A DNA stretch of 64,000 nucleotides. It comes from UMGS363 sp051881775. GTDB taxonomy: Bacteria; Bacillota; Clostridia; Oscillospirales; Ruminococcaceae. The stretch covers positions 10,712 to 74,711 of the forward strand of contig JBJEQN010000016.1 of the NCBI GenBank assembly GCA_051881775.1, in the 5' to 3' direction. The notes beneath the pieces are model-generated. The model did not search any database and was not told the DNA's origin. It saw nothing but the letters and a program-made list of their open reading frames with translations. The position numbers and the translations under genes were made by a program. Positions 42,765 through 51,631 of the stretch are shown one piece after another (positions within the stretch are counted from its first letter, which is position 1; every line of letters starts with the position of its first letter).

Positions 42765-45008
42765 ATGGATAAAAACATTGGCAGAAAGCTGGACGGACGC
42801 TATGAAATAACCGAACTCATCGGAGTCGGCGGCATGGCTGACGTTTACAAAGCTACAGATATTCTCGAAGATCGTGTTGTCGCCGTTAAAATTCTGAAAA
42901 ACGAATTTGCCGACAACGAGGATTTTGTCAGAAGATTCAGAAACGAATCAAAAGCTATTGCCGTTCTGTCTCATCCTAATATTGTCAAAATTTACGACGT
43001 CGGTTTTACGGACAAGATACAGTTTATCGTCATGGAGTATATCGACGGAATAACCCTCAAAGAGTTTATAGAGCAGCAGGGAGTTCTGAAGTGGAAGGAT
43101 ACCGTTCATTTTATCATTCAGATACTCAGGGCGCTCCAGCATGCTCACGACAGGGGAATCGTACACAGAGACATCAAGCCCCAGAACATAATGCTTTTCC
43201 CTGACGGAACCATCAAGGTCATGGATTTCGGCATTGCACGCTTTGCAAGAGAAGAGGGCAAGACTATTTCCGATAAGGCTATCGGCTCCGTTCACTATAT
43301 AAGCCCCGAACAGGCAAGAGGCGATATTACCGACGAAAAGAGTGATATTTATTCTGTCGGAGTTATGATGTATGAGATGCTTACGGGGGTTAAGCCCTTT
43401 GACGCCGATAATCCCGTTACTGTCGCTCTTATGCATATGCAGAACACCCCTAAGCCTCCCCGTGAAATAAACGACTCTATCCCCGAGGGACTTGAGGAAA
43501 TCGTATTAAGGGCAATGCAGAAGGAAGCCTCCAAGCGTTATCAGTCTGCATCCGAAATGATTAAAGATATTGAAGAATTTAAGAAAAATCCCAGCATTGT
43601 TTTTGAATATAAGTATCTTACTGAGGAAAAGACCCAGTATTACAACGCAGGAGCGGTCTCCAAAGCAGCCGCAGCTGCTGCATATGAAGCAAATTCAAAC
43701 GAAAAGGGCAGTCATTATGCCGATAAAGGAGACGAGCGCAAAATTAAGACCAAAACTAAAGTCCGCAAAAAGGAGCTGCCTGAGGAATACGAGGATTACA
43801 ATGACTATGAAGAGGAAGAAAAGGTATCTAAATCATCCTATTTTGTTGTAATTCTTACAGCTATTGCCGCAGGAATACTTATTATCGTTGTAGCGTTTAT
43901 CGCTATAGCCTTTATGAAGGCTCTCAATGTTGAAAAGACAGAGATAGGTCAGATGCCTAATATAGTCGGATACAGCTATCAGGAAGTAAAGACCTATTAT
44001 GCAAATCTTTTTGAAGTTAACGTAGAGTCTCAAGAGTATTCTTCCGAATATCCTGAGGGCGCTATTATTTCACAGAATCCGGCTGAGGGACGTGATTATC
44101 TTATCGGCAAGGCTGTTGTAAAGGTAACTGTCAGCAAGGGTCCGAGAATGGTCACTATTCCTAACGTGTATGAGCTTGATTCCAATACTGCGCAGAGTAT
44201 GCTCCACGACAATAACGGTTTTAACGTTATAATCAAGAGCGTTTTTGACGATGAAGTTGATAAGGATACGGTAATAATGACCGATCCCCCGAGAAACGAA
44301 CAGGCTGAGTACGGTTCAACGGTTTATCTTTATGTAAGCCGCGGTCCCGAGGAGCAGGATATTATTGTTCCCAATGTTGTGGGTTACGACATTGACGCTG
44401 CAAAGACCCTTCTCGGTGACAAGTTTACCGTTCAGGTAATGAAACAGGATTCCGCAGAGCCTGAGAATACAGTCATTGAGCAGAGCATACCTTCTGTCGG
44501 AGATGACGGAAAATCAAATGTTGTTCCTATTAATTCAACTATTATCCTGACCGTAAGCACCGGAGTTGCTCCGGAAGCGGAAGAGGTCATAACATTTAAG
44601 ATACCCAGCGGCATAAAAGGCGGTTCGGCAACCTTCAACTGCTATTATAACGGCAATATCGTCGGAACCGAGAAGATAGATAACGTTGCCTATGCTTCGA
44701 CAGTTTCTGTTACCATTAAGGGCAGCGGTATACAGAAAATCATGCTTGAGGCTGTTAATAACGACACCAAGGAAAGCGCTACTATCGGAGAATATACCGT
44801 TGATTACGAAGAAGGTACAGTTACCGAGACCAGCTTTGAAAAGAAGATATTTAAAAATCTGTTTGCCGATGAGGAAGAAACAACTACTCAGAATAATGAG
44901 CCGCAGTTTCCTGCAGAAAATGGTGACAATGACGGAAATGCAGAAGATGATGAGGTTATTGACCTTAACGATGATGATTTCTGGGAAAGTATCTTAAATG
45001 GCTATTAA
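42765..45008 (+). CDS. prkC: PASTA-domain Ser/Thr protein kinase
   Basis: PrkC senses muropeptides or lipid II outside the cell and phosphorylates targets inside, including in spore germination and wall growth. The 747-residue protein has an N-terminal kinase domain with IGVGGMADVYKA, VKIL lysine, HRDIKPQN and DFGIA; a Lys/Glu-rich juxtamembrane stretch; a membrane segment (about 358-385); and three PASTA repeats starting near 396, 464 and 534. A beta-rich domain of about 90 residues and an acidic tail follow. The ATG at 42765 follows AGGAG; the upstream in-frame start lies inside prpC. Confidence 0.96.
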   Translation: MDKNIGRKLDGRYEITELIGVGGMADVYKATDILEDRVVAVKILKNEFADNEDFVRRFRNESKAIAVLSHPNIVKIYDVGFTDKIQFIVMEYIDGITLKEFIEQQGVLKWKDTVHFIIQILRALQHAHDRGIVHRDIKPQNIMLFPDGTIKVMDFGIARFAREEGKTISDKAIGSVHYISPEQARGDITDEKSDIYSVGVMMYEMLTGVKPFDADNPVTVALMHMQNTPKPPREINDSIPEGLEEIVLRAMQKEASKRYQSASEMIKDIEEFKKNPSIVFEYKYLTEEKTQYYNAGAVSKAAAAAAYEANSNEKGSHYADKGDERKIKTKTKVRKKELPEEYEDYNDYEEEEKVSKSSYFVVILTAIAAGILIIVVAFIAIAFMKALNVEKTEIGQMPNIVGYSYQEVKTYYANLFEVNVESQEYSSEYPEGAIISQNPAEGRDYLIGKAVVKVTVSKGPRMVTIPNVYELDSNTAQSMLHDNNGFNVIIKSVFDDEVDKDTVIMTDPPRNEQAEYGSTVYLYVSRGPEEQDIIVPNVVGYDIDAAKTLLGDKFTVQVMKQDSAEPENTVIEQSIPSVGDDGKSNVVPINSTIILTVSTGVAPEAEEVITFKIPSGIKGGSATFNCYYNGNIVGTEKIDNVAYASTVSVTIKGSGIQKIMLEAVNNDTKESATIGEYTVDYEEGTVTETSFEKKIFKNLFADEEETTTQNNEPQFPAENGDNDGNAEDDEVIDLNDDDFWESILNGY

Positions 45009-45038
45009 TTAATGATTTTTGCACAGGACAGGTTAATT

Positions 45039-45932
45039 ATGGAATCAAACGGACTTGTAATAAAATCTATCGGGGGACTCTATTATGTGGAGTCCCCTTT
45101 GGGCGTTATTGAATGTAAAGCAAGGGGAATATTCCGGAAGCAGAACATTTCTCCCTGTGTCGGGGATAATGTCAAAATTACGGAAATACAGGATAACAGA
45201 GGAGTTATATCGGAAATTCAGCCGAGAAAAAACAGTATCATAAGACCGCCTCTTGCAAATCTTGATTATATTATTTTTGTGGTCTCAACCTGTGAACCCT
45301 CTCCGAATTTTACTCTTCTCGATAAGTTTATCGCCATTGCTTCCTACAAAAAGATCGGGAGCATTATTGCCGTTACAAAAAATGACCTGAAATATGATGA
45401 ACGCATAGCGGAAATTTACCGCAATTCGGGAGCGGAGGTCTTTGTTATAGACTATGACGAGCCTTCGTCTTACGGTGCGCTGTATGATAAGATAAGTGGG
45501 AAGCTGTGTGCCTTTACAGGTAATACAGGCGCAGGAAAGTCAACGCTTCTGAATCATCTTGATACAGAAAACGTGCATGAAACGGGAGAAATAAGCCGTA
45601 AGCTTGGACGAGGCAGACATACTACCCGTCATGTGGAGCTTTTCAAGCTGAAAAACGGCGCTTACATTGCGGATACTCCCGGCTTTTCCACCTTTGAAAC
45701 AAACAAGTATGATATTATTCTGAAAGACGATCTGGCGGATTGCTTTAACGAATTTGCCGATTTTGATACAAAATGCAGATTTCAGGATTGTTCCCATACA
45801 AAGGAAAAGGGCTGCGCTGTTATCGAAGCGGTGAATGATGGGGTAATTCCAAGGTCAAGGTACGACAGCTATGTTGAAATGTACGAAGAAGCAAAGCAGA
45901 TAAAAGAATGGGAAATTAAGGACAAGCTATAA
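45039..45932 (+). CDS. rsgA: Small ribosomal subunit biogenesis GTPase RsgA
   Basis: RsgA checks 30S maturation. The 297-residue protein has an N-terminal OB fold, then the circularly permuted GTPase order G4 (TKNDL), G1 (GNTGAGKSTLLNHL near residue 160), G3 (DTPGFSTF), and a C-terminal zinc module CRFQDCSH-KEKGC. I prefer the ATG at 45039, which follows AGGACAGG. The ATG at 45012 has no site. It follows prkC closely, as in B. subtilis. Confidence 0.94.
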   Translation: MESNGLVIKSIGGLYYVESPLGVIECKARGIFRKQNISPCVGDNVKITEIQDNRGVISEIQPRKNSIIRPPLANLDYIIFVVSTCEPSPNFTLLDKFIAIASYKKIGSIIAVTKNDLKYDERIAEIYRNSGAEVFVIDYDEPSSYGALYDKISGKLCAFTGNTGAGKSTLLNHLDTENVHETGEISRKLGRGRHTTRHVELFKLKNGAYIADTPGFSTFETNKYDIILKDDLADCFNEFADFDTKCRFQDCSHTKEKGCAVIEAVNDGVIPRSRYDSYVEMYEEAKQIKEWEIKDKL

Positions 45933-46549
45933 TGAAGGAATGCTGGATCTTCGGGAGCGCCGATACAAGCGGTATTGACGCAGCTTTGATACCCCAAAAC
46001 GCATATATTATCGCCGCCGACGGAGGATACTCACGTTTAAAGGCTATGGGTATTATACCCGATATTGTGCTTGGCGATTTTGACAGTTTAAAGGAAGAAG
46101 TACCGAGGGACTGCGAGGTAATGACCGTTCCATGCGAGAAGGACGATACGGATATGCTGCTTGCTGTCAGAAAGGCTCTGGCGGCAGGGTATAGTCATAT
46201 CACGCTCTGCGGCGCTCTGGGCGGCAGATTCGACCACACCTTTGCCAATATCCAGACCCTTGAATTCATTGCCGAAAACGGGGGAGAGGGTAAGATACTT
46301 TCCTGCGATAATATAATAATGCTTCAAAGCATCGGAAAAAGGCAGTATATAAGAAAAGACGGGTGGTATTTCTCGATTTTTTCCCTTACGGACGAAGCTG
46401 TGGTCACATCCCGTGGCACAAAATACGACCTTTCTGGCTATTCGCTGAAAAGAAGCTTTCCTCTTGGCGTAAGCAACGAAATTACGGAAGAATATGCGGA
46501 TATTGAAGTAAAAAAAGGAAAACTGCTTGTAGTTTTCTCCAAAAAATAG
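45932..46549 (+). CDS. thiN: Thiamine pyrophosphokinase
   Basis: ThiN transfers pyrophosphate from ATP to thiamine. The 205-residue protein has the N-terminal ADGGYSRLKAMGI, DIVLGDFDSLKEE with the catalytic acidic residues, KDDTDMLLAVRKAL and GALGGRFDHTFANI. The start overlaps the rsgA stop by 1 nt. The usual rpe gene between rsgA and thiN is missing. Confidence 0.96.
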   Translation: MKECWIFGSADTSGIDAALIPQNAYIIAADGGYSRLKAMGIIPDIVLGDFDSLKEEVPRDCEVMTVPCEKDDTDMLLAVRKALAAGYSHITLCGALGGRFDHTFANIQTLEFIAENGGEGKILSCDNIIMLQSIGKRQYIRKDGWYFSIFSLTDEAVVTSRGTKYDLSGYSLKRSFPLGVSNEITEEYADIEVKKGKLLVVFSKK

Positions 46550-46579
46550 ATTTTGTCAATCACCAATTTTCTATGCCGG

Positions 46580-46588
46580 CATAATATA
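46580..46588 (+). promoter_or_regulatory. Candidate sporulation-sigma -10 element before spoVM
   Basis: CATAATATA resembles the -10 consensus of mother-cell sigma factors (CATACAnT for sigma-E, CATAnnnTA for sigma-K), 50 nt before spoVM. CACC lies 15 nt upstream as a possible sigma-K -35. This is pattern matching only. Confidence 0.4.
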
Positions 46589-46637
46589 TATCAAAGAACG
46601 TAGTGTTAGCGTTTTTAATTATTATGGAGGAGTACAT

Positions 46638-46727
46638 ATGAAAATTGTTGTGATCAAAAGCCCGAAGCTGCTCTCAAACTTTTTCAGGATCGTTTTCAAA
46701 ATCCGCAGGGATGATGACAACGGCTGA
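46638..46727 (+). CDS. spoVM: Stage V sporulation protein M (SpoVM)
   Basis: SpoVM is a tiny amphipathic helix that recognises the convex forespore membrane and anchors SpoIVA to start coat assembly. The 29-codon frame reads MKIVVIKSPKLLSNFFRIVF, then KIRRDDDNG, matching the known pattern of MKxxxIKxPKxLxxxxRxxxxxxxxD with the key Pro at position 9. GGAGGAG lies 6 nt before the ATG. Its place after prpC-prkC-rsgA-thiN is exactly that of spoVM in B. subtilis. It is easy to miss because of its size. Confidence 0.92.
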   Translation: MKIVVIKSPKLLSNFFRIVFKIRRDDDNG

Positions 46728-46731
46728 ACAA

Positions 46732-46761
46732 AGCCGCCGTAAGATCAATTCTTCGGCGGCT
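46732..46761. terminator. Terminator after spoVM, shared with the recombinase gene
   Basis: AGCCGCCG (46732-46739) pairs perfectly with CGGCGGCT (46754-46761), followed by TCTTGTTATTTTT on the plus strand. The 3' arm overlaps the last codons of the convergent recombinase gene. Confidence 0.85.
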
Positions 46762-47749
46762 TCTTGTTATTTTTGATATTGGCAAGAGGCGAGGCGTCCA
46801 TAGCCGCTTTAAGGTCGTCGTTTGAAACGTGAGTATAAATTTCCGTTGTGGAAATGCTTTTGTGTCCAAGGATCTCCTTAAGCATAAGCGTGTCAACATT
46901 GCCGTGCTGGTACATAAGTGTGGCAGCGGTATGGCGGAGCTTATGTGTGGACAAGCCTCTGTTGTCAAGGTTGCTGTCTTTCAGGGCGTTATCCACTATC
47001 TGCTCTACACGGCGGTTGCTTATGCGTGTACCCTGTTTGCTCAGAAACAGCGCATTAGGCTCCTTTTCCGACTGCTTTCTTGTGGGAAGATAGCTGACGA
47101 TAGCGTCTGTGCAGGCGTCATTGATGTGGATTATGCGTTCCTTGTTTCCTTTTCCCAGCAGGCGCATGGAACGCTCGTCAATGTTAACGTCCTGAAGATT
47201 AAGTCCCACAAGCTCGCTCAGACGCATTCCGCAGTTGATGAAAAGGGTGACTATGCAGTAATCACGGAGATAATAGGGGTCATCGGGGTTCATATTTTCA
47301 AGAAGATTGATGCTTTCGTCAAGTGTAAGAAATTTGGGAAGATGATCGGGCATCTTAGGATAGTCAACGTCCTTGATAGGGTCGCTGTCTATCAGATTAA
47401 GGTCACGGTAAAGGCATTTGAAAAACATTCTCAGCGAAGCAAGCTTCCTGTGCCTTGTCTTTGCGGTGTTGCCACGTTCCGAAGCTACATAGTTAAGGTA
47501 CTGGAGAGCGTCCAGCTTTGTAAAATTCTTTATATATTCAAGGGGAACGTCCTTTATCTCAATAAACTTGAACGGAGTATCGGGCTTGACCGCTCCGTTT
47601 TTTACTTTAAGGTAGCGCAGAAAAAGCCGCAGGTCAAAATAATACGCCTCAATGGTTTTTTCCGATTTTAGACGCACGACACGCTGATATGTAAAATAAT
47701 CGTTTAAAAAGTAAGGGCATTCAGAAGGATCGATTTTAATAATTACCAC
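46745..47749 (-). CDS. Tyrosine recombinase, XerC/XerD type
   Basis: The 334-residue protein has an N-terminal SAM-like core-binding domain (about 10-115) and a C-terminal catalytic domain with the Arg in GMRLSEL near residue 190, the HKLRHT box near 284, GHKSISTTEIYTHV with the second His, and the nucleophile Tyr in IYTHV. The C-terminal DDLKAAMDASPLANI tail resembles Xer recombinases that resolve chromosome dimers. It stands alone among core genes and no att site or phage gene is near. The start is uncertain: GTG at 47749 gives the longest frame but has no spaced Shine-Dalgarno, and GGGAG overlaps it. XerC and XerD cannot be told apart here. Confidence 0.85.
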   Translation of the reverse strand: MVIIKIDPSECPYFLNDYFTYQRVVRLKSEKTIEAYYFDLRLFLRYLKVKNGAVKPDTPFKFIEIKDVPLEYIKNFTKLDALQYLNYVASERGNTAKTRHRKLASLRMFFKCLYRDLNLIDSDPIKDVDYPKMPDHLPKFLTLDESINLLENMNPDDPYYLRDYCIVTLFINCGMRLSELVGLNLQDVNIDERSMRLLGKGNKERIIHINDACTDAIVSYLPTRKQSEKEPNALFLSKQGTRISNRRVEQIVDNALKDSNLDNRGLSTHKLRHTAATLMYQHGNVDTLMLKEILGHKSISTTEIYTHVSNDDLKAAMDASPLANIKNNKKPPKN

Positions 47750-47871
47750 TCCCTGACAGGTATTTTAACAGTATAATAATACACATTTTGTACACATTAA
47801 TTGTAATATGAAAAAAATACTTTGTCAAGAAGTAAAAATTTGTTTCAGCTATGGTATTTTAAAAAAATATG

Positions 47872-47880
47872 TGCTATAAT
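47872..47880 (+). promoter_or_regulatory. Extended -10 promoter of the M16 peptidase operon
   Basis: TGCTATAAT (47872-47880) is a perfect extended -10. The -35 region (TGGTAT at 47852-47857, 17-nt spacing) is weak. A perfect 10-bp inverted repeat AAAGAAAAAG/CTTTTTCTTT (47900-47938) follows in the leader. Confidence 0.6.
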
Positions 47881-47964
47881 TAAAAAGACTTGTTAAAATA
47901 AAGAAAAAGCAAACGCTTACGGCTGAAACTTTTTCTTTGGGCATTTTTCATAGGAGTGATATTA

Positions 47965-49239
47965 TTGAAAATACGATACGATCGTGAAAAAATCGGTGAG
48001 GGCATTCATTTTACAACAATAATTAACGAGTGCCAGAAAACAAATACGCTTATCGTTCATCTTGTGACTGAGCTTACACGGGATAAGGCGGCGCTTAACG
48101 CAGTTATACCATACGTTCTTTCGGACAGCAGCAGCGAGTACAAGTCCATAACGGAGCTTAACAGAAAGCTGTCGGAGCTTTACGGAGCTTCTCTCAGGGG
48201 CGCTGTGTCAAAGCTGGGCGACAGCCAGGTCGTTTCGCTTATGTCAAGCTGCATAAACGACCGTTATACATTTGACGGCGAAAAAATTACCGACAAGACC
48301 GCCGAAGTCCTTATGGGCTGCCTTACAAAGCCTTATGTTGAAAACGGCAGATTCTTTGAAAGCGATTTTAACCTTAAAAAGCAGGAGCTTATAGACGATA
48401 TTGATGCAGAAATAAACGAAAAGCGTTCATATGCGTTCAGACGTGCAGGTGAAACTATCTACAAAAACGAGCCCTGCGCAATTTCCGCTAAAGGCGACAG
48501 AAGTTCCGCAGAAAAAATAACCGCCGCAGCTGCTTATGAGCAGTATAAAGAGCTTATGAAGACCGCTCAGATAGAAATTACTTTTGTAGGCGCTTCCAAA
48601 CCCGATGACAGCGTTAAGAAAATGATAACTGATAGTCTGTCGGACACCGAGCGTTCCTACAAGGGCGACAACCGCTCTGAGCTTTCCAAAGCCAAGAATA
48701 CCGTGGAACGTGTTTCTGAACAGCTTGACGTTGTTCAGAGCAAAATGGTAATGGCTTTTAAATCCGATTGCAAAAATATTCAGGCAATGAAGCTGATGAG
48801 CGCTGTATTCGGCGGAACTCCTTTCTCAAAGCTGTTCCTTAACGTCCGTGAAAAGCTGAGTCTTTGCTATTACTGCTCTTCCGGCTACAACGATAAAAAA
48901 GGCGTTCTTATTGTAGACAGCGGTGTGGAGCATTCCAACCTTGAAAAAGCGGAAGCGGAGATACTCAATCAGCTTGAAGCTGTAAAACGTGGAGATTTTA
49001 CCGACAGTGAGATAAACGAAGCCCGTCTTGCCATTATCAATTCGCTGAGAAGCGTTAATGACGGCGCACGTTCAATTGCCGACTGGTATTTCAAGCAGAA
49101 TTATTCCGGCTTATCCAATTCTCCGGAAGATGAAATTGAAAAGCTGTACTCCGTGACAAGAGAGGACATTATTGAAGCTGCAGGATCCCTTACACTTGAT
49201 ACGGTGTATGTTCTTACCGGAAAGGAGAGTGCTGAATGA
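47965..49239 (+). CDS. ymfF: M16-family peptidase-like protein, non-catalytic partner
   Basis: The 424-residue protein has the M16 fold pattern (ITELNRKLSELYGASL, then MKLMSAVFGGTPFSKLF and LNVREKLSLCYYC) but lacks the HxxEH zinc motif; the equivalent N-terminal region reads VLSDSSSEYKS. It resembles YmfF of B. subtilis, the inactive partner of YmfH. The TTG at 47965 was chosen because GGAGTGA lies 7 nt upstream; the GTG at 47956 lies within that site. It overlaps the catalytic partner gene by 4 nt. Confidence 0.88.
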   Translation: MKIRYDREKIGEGIHFTTIINECQKTNTLIVHLVTELTRDKAALNAVIPYVLSDSSSEYKSITELNRKLSELYGASLRGAVSKLGDSQVVSLMSSCINDRYTFDGEKITDKTAEVLMGCLTKPYVENGRFFESDFNLKKQELIDDIDAEINEKRSYAFRRAGETIYKNEPCAISAKGDRSSAEKITAAAAYEQYKELMKTAQIEITFVGASKPDDSVKKMITDSLSDTERSYKGDNRSELSKAKNTVERVSEQLDVVQSKMVMAFKSDCKNIQAMKLMSAVFGGTPFSKLFLNVREKLSLCYYCSSGYNDKKGVLIVDSGVEHSNLEKAEAEILNQLEAVKRGDFTDSEINEARLAIINSLRSVNDGARSIADWYFKQNYSGLSNSPEDEIEKLYSVTREDIIEAAGSLTLDTVYVLTGKESAE

Positions 49240-50534
49240 TGAACAGAGAAATGATCAGCAACAAGCGCACCAATGAACAATATACTCATATAAAGCACCC
49301 TGCCGGTCTTGATATTTACGTCTGGAAAATGGATAATTACAGCACGACCCATGCGCTTTTCGGCACAAAATACGGTTCCATAAACACTAAGTTCAAAACC
49401 AAGAACGAACCCGATTTTATAACTGTTCCAAACGGCATAGCCCATTACCTTGAGCATAAGCTGTTTGAAAACGAAGACTGCGATGTTTTCAGCCTTTACG
49501 CAAAGACAGGCGCTTCGGCAAACGCTTATACCTCCTTTGACCGCACCTGCTACCTGTTCAGCACAACGAGCAACGTGTACGAATCCCTGGAAATACTGCT
49601 TAACTTCGTCCAGGAGCCTTACTTTACGGAGGCTACGGTACAGAAGGAGCAGGGCATCATCGGTCAGGAGATCAGAATGTACGATGACAATGCCGGCTGG
49701 AGAGTATTTTTCAATATGCTTCAAGGAATGTACCACAATCATCCCGTAAAGATTGATATTGCGGGAACGGTGGAAAGCATTGCCGAGATAAACGCAGAGC
49801 TGCTTTACAAGTGCTATTATACCTTCTACAACCTTAACAATATGGTTCTAAGCATTGCAGGCGACGTTGACCCCGATAAAGTGCTTGAAATATGCGACAA
49901 GTGCCTTAAACAGAATGAAAATATAGAGCTTGAAACAGCTTTTGAGTTTGAACCCGATACCGTATGCAAGCATGAGATGGTACAGCAGCTTGAAATATCC
50001 CTGCCTATGTTCAATATTGGCTTTAAGGCAAAACCTGAAAATGGAATTGATAGACTTAAAGCGGAAATTGAAACAAATTTTGTTCTGTCGCTGCTTGCAG
50101 ATGAAAGCTCGGATTTTTACAAAAAGCTTTATGACGAAGGGCTTATCAATTCTTCCTTCTCTTCCGAGGTTTTTGACGGCGACGGCTATTTCTGCTCCAT
50201 TTTCGGCGGAGAATCGAGAAATCCACGCCTTGTAAGAGATAAAATAATCGAAGAGATAAACCGCTGCAAAAAGGAAGGTCTTGACGAAGAGCGTTTTAAT
50301 ATTATCAAGAAGTCCTACTACGGTTCTCTTATCCGTGACCTTAACGACGCAGAGGCTGTTGCAACGATCATGCTTAACAACAGCATGGAAAAGCTGTCTG
50401 CTTTCGATAATATCGAGACGGTTGCAAACTGCACCTTTGAGGACGTTACAGCACGTCTTAACAAGCAGTTCAACACCGATAACGTGGTAATTTCAATAAT
50501 TGAACCTGTAAATTCCAAGGAGGAGCAGAAATGA
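49236..50534 (+). CDS. ymfH: M16-family zinc peptidase, catalytic partner
   Basis: The 432-residue protein has the inverted zinc motif in GIAHYLEHKLF (HxxEH) near residue 70 and a downstream Glu region (VQKEQGIIGQEIRMYDD), then the C-terminal half with VLSLLADESSDFYKKLYDEGL. This is the active-subunit pattern. It forms a pair with the preceding gene, as YmfF-YmfH. Substrates are unknown; peptide or signal processing is likely. The start ATG overlaps the previous stop (ATGATG), so translation is coupled. Confidence 0.9.
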   Translation: MMNREMISNKRTNEQYTHIKHPAGLDIYVWKMDNYSTTHALFGTKYGSINTKFKTKNEPDFITVPNGIAHYLEHKLFENEDCDVFSLYAKTGASANAYTSFDRTCYLFSTTSNVYESLEILLNFVQEPYFTEATVQKEQGIIGQEIRMYDDNAGWRVFFNMLQGMYHNHPVKIDIAGTVESIAEINAELLYKCYYTFYNLNNMVLSIAGDVDPDKVLEICDKCLKQNENIELETAFEFEPDTVCKHEMVQQLEISLPMFNIGFKAKPENGIDRLKAEIETNFVLSLLADESSDFYKKLYDEGLINSSFSSEVFDGDGYFCSIFGGESRNPRLVRDKIIEEINRCKKEGLDEERFNIIKKSYYGSLIRDLNDAEAVATIMLNNSMEKLSAFDNIETVANCTFEDVTARLNKQFNTDNVVISIIEPVNSKEEQK

Positions 50535-51631
50535 GCAATGCAGAGTGGAACACAATATCTTTTCCTGCGCTGAACATTGAGTTCCCTGTTTACAGCACAG
50601 CGTTCACCGTATTCGGCGTTCAGATAAAGTGGTACGGCATAATGATAGGCTTAGGTCTGCTTCTTGCCGTTATATACTGCTTCAGAAAAATGAAGGATGT
50701 GGGACTTGACAGCGACAGAGCCACCGACACCGTATTTTTTGGCTTTATCGGCGCTATCATCGGAGCAAGGCTTTACTATGTATTTATGAGCTGGGATAAT
50801 TACAAGGATAACCTCAGCGAGATATTCGCTTTGCGTGACGGCGGACTTGCCATATACGGCGGTATCATAGGCGCTTTGCTTTTCGGTCTGATAACGGCTA
50901 AAATAAGGAAAGTGAAGATGCTGCCGATACTGGATCTTACCGGCATGGGATTTCTTATCGGTCAGACCCTCGGAAGATGGGGAAATTTCTTCAATCACGA
51001 GTGCTTCGGATGCAATACCGACCTGCCTTGGGGAATGACAAGCCCGAGGATACAGTCTGCGTTATCCGCAAATGCTTCCGCTATTTACAGCTCTACGGGC
51101 GTAACTGTGGACCCGACACAGCCTGTTCATCCCTGCTTTTTGTATGAATCCTTATGGTGCCTTATCGGATTCCTGATACTGCATTTCTATTTTAAGCACA
51201 GGAAATTTGATGGCGAGATATTCTTTATGTATGTTGGCTGGTACGGACTTGGAAGATTCTTTATCGAAGGTCTGCGTACCGACAGCCTTATGGTAGGTCA
51301 TCTGAGAATTTCACAGCTTGTTGCCGCTTTGAGCGTTGTTGCCGCTATAGCGGTAATTATTGCTATGAGAATGAAAATAAGAACGGACGGCGAATATACA
51401 TTCTATAAGGATACGGAAGAGTCCAAGGCGCTTCTTGCCGAGACTGAGAAAAAATATGCGGAGGCAGAACAGAAGCGTAAGGAAAAGAAAGAACGCATAT
51501 CAAAAACCGACAGCGAAGTTCTTGAGGATAAGGACAAGCTGGTGGATGATACAGATAAAGATGAGACCGATTCGCTGAAAGAAGACAGCGCAGCGGCAGA
51601 GGAGGAAAATAACAATGGCGAAAATAATTGA
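50531..51631 (+). CDS. lgt: Prolipoprotein diacylglyceryl transferase with acidic C-terminal tail
   Basis: Lgt transfers diacylglycerol to the lipobox Cys of prolipoproteins. The 366-residue membrane protein has seven or so segments, LRDGGLAIYGGIIG near residue 117, GRWGNFFNHECFG near 152 with the catalytic Arg and Asn, HPCFLYESLW, and GRFFIEGLRTDSLM. The last 75-80 residues (from about 288) are a charged Lys/Glu then Asp/Glu-rich extension not needed by the family core. It overlaps ymfH by 4 nt and folD by 17 nt. Confidence 0.95.
   Translation: MSNAEWNTISFPALNIEFPVYSTAFTVFGVQIKWYGIMIGLGLLLAVIYCFRKMKDVGLDSDRATDTVFFGFIGAIIGARLYYVFMSWDNYKDNLSEIFALRDGGLAIYGGIIGALLFGLITAKIRKVKMLPILDLTGMGFLIGQTLGRWGNFFNHECFGCNTDLPWGMTSPRIQSALSANASAIYSSTGVTVDPTQPVHPCFLYESLWCLIGFLILHFYFKHRKFDGEIFFMYVGWYGLGRFFIEGLRTDSLMVGHLRISQLVAALSVVAAIAVIIAMRMKIRTDGEYTFYKDTEESKALLAETEKKYAEAEQKRKEKKERISKTDSEVLEDKDKLVDDTDKDETDSLKEDSAAAEEENNNGENN

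Noticed and set aside
45012..45038. Earlier ATG for rsgA
   Set aside because: No Shine-Dalgarno precedes it, whereas AGGACAGG precedes the ATG at 45039.
46745..47749. Tyrosine recombinase as part of an integrated element
   Set aside because: No att-like direct repeats, phage or conjugation genes lie nearby, and flanking genes are core genes in normal order. A Xer-type housekeeping role is likelier.
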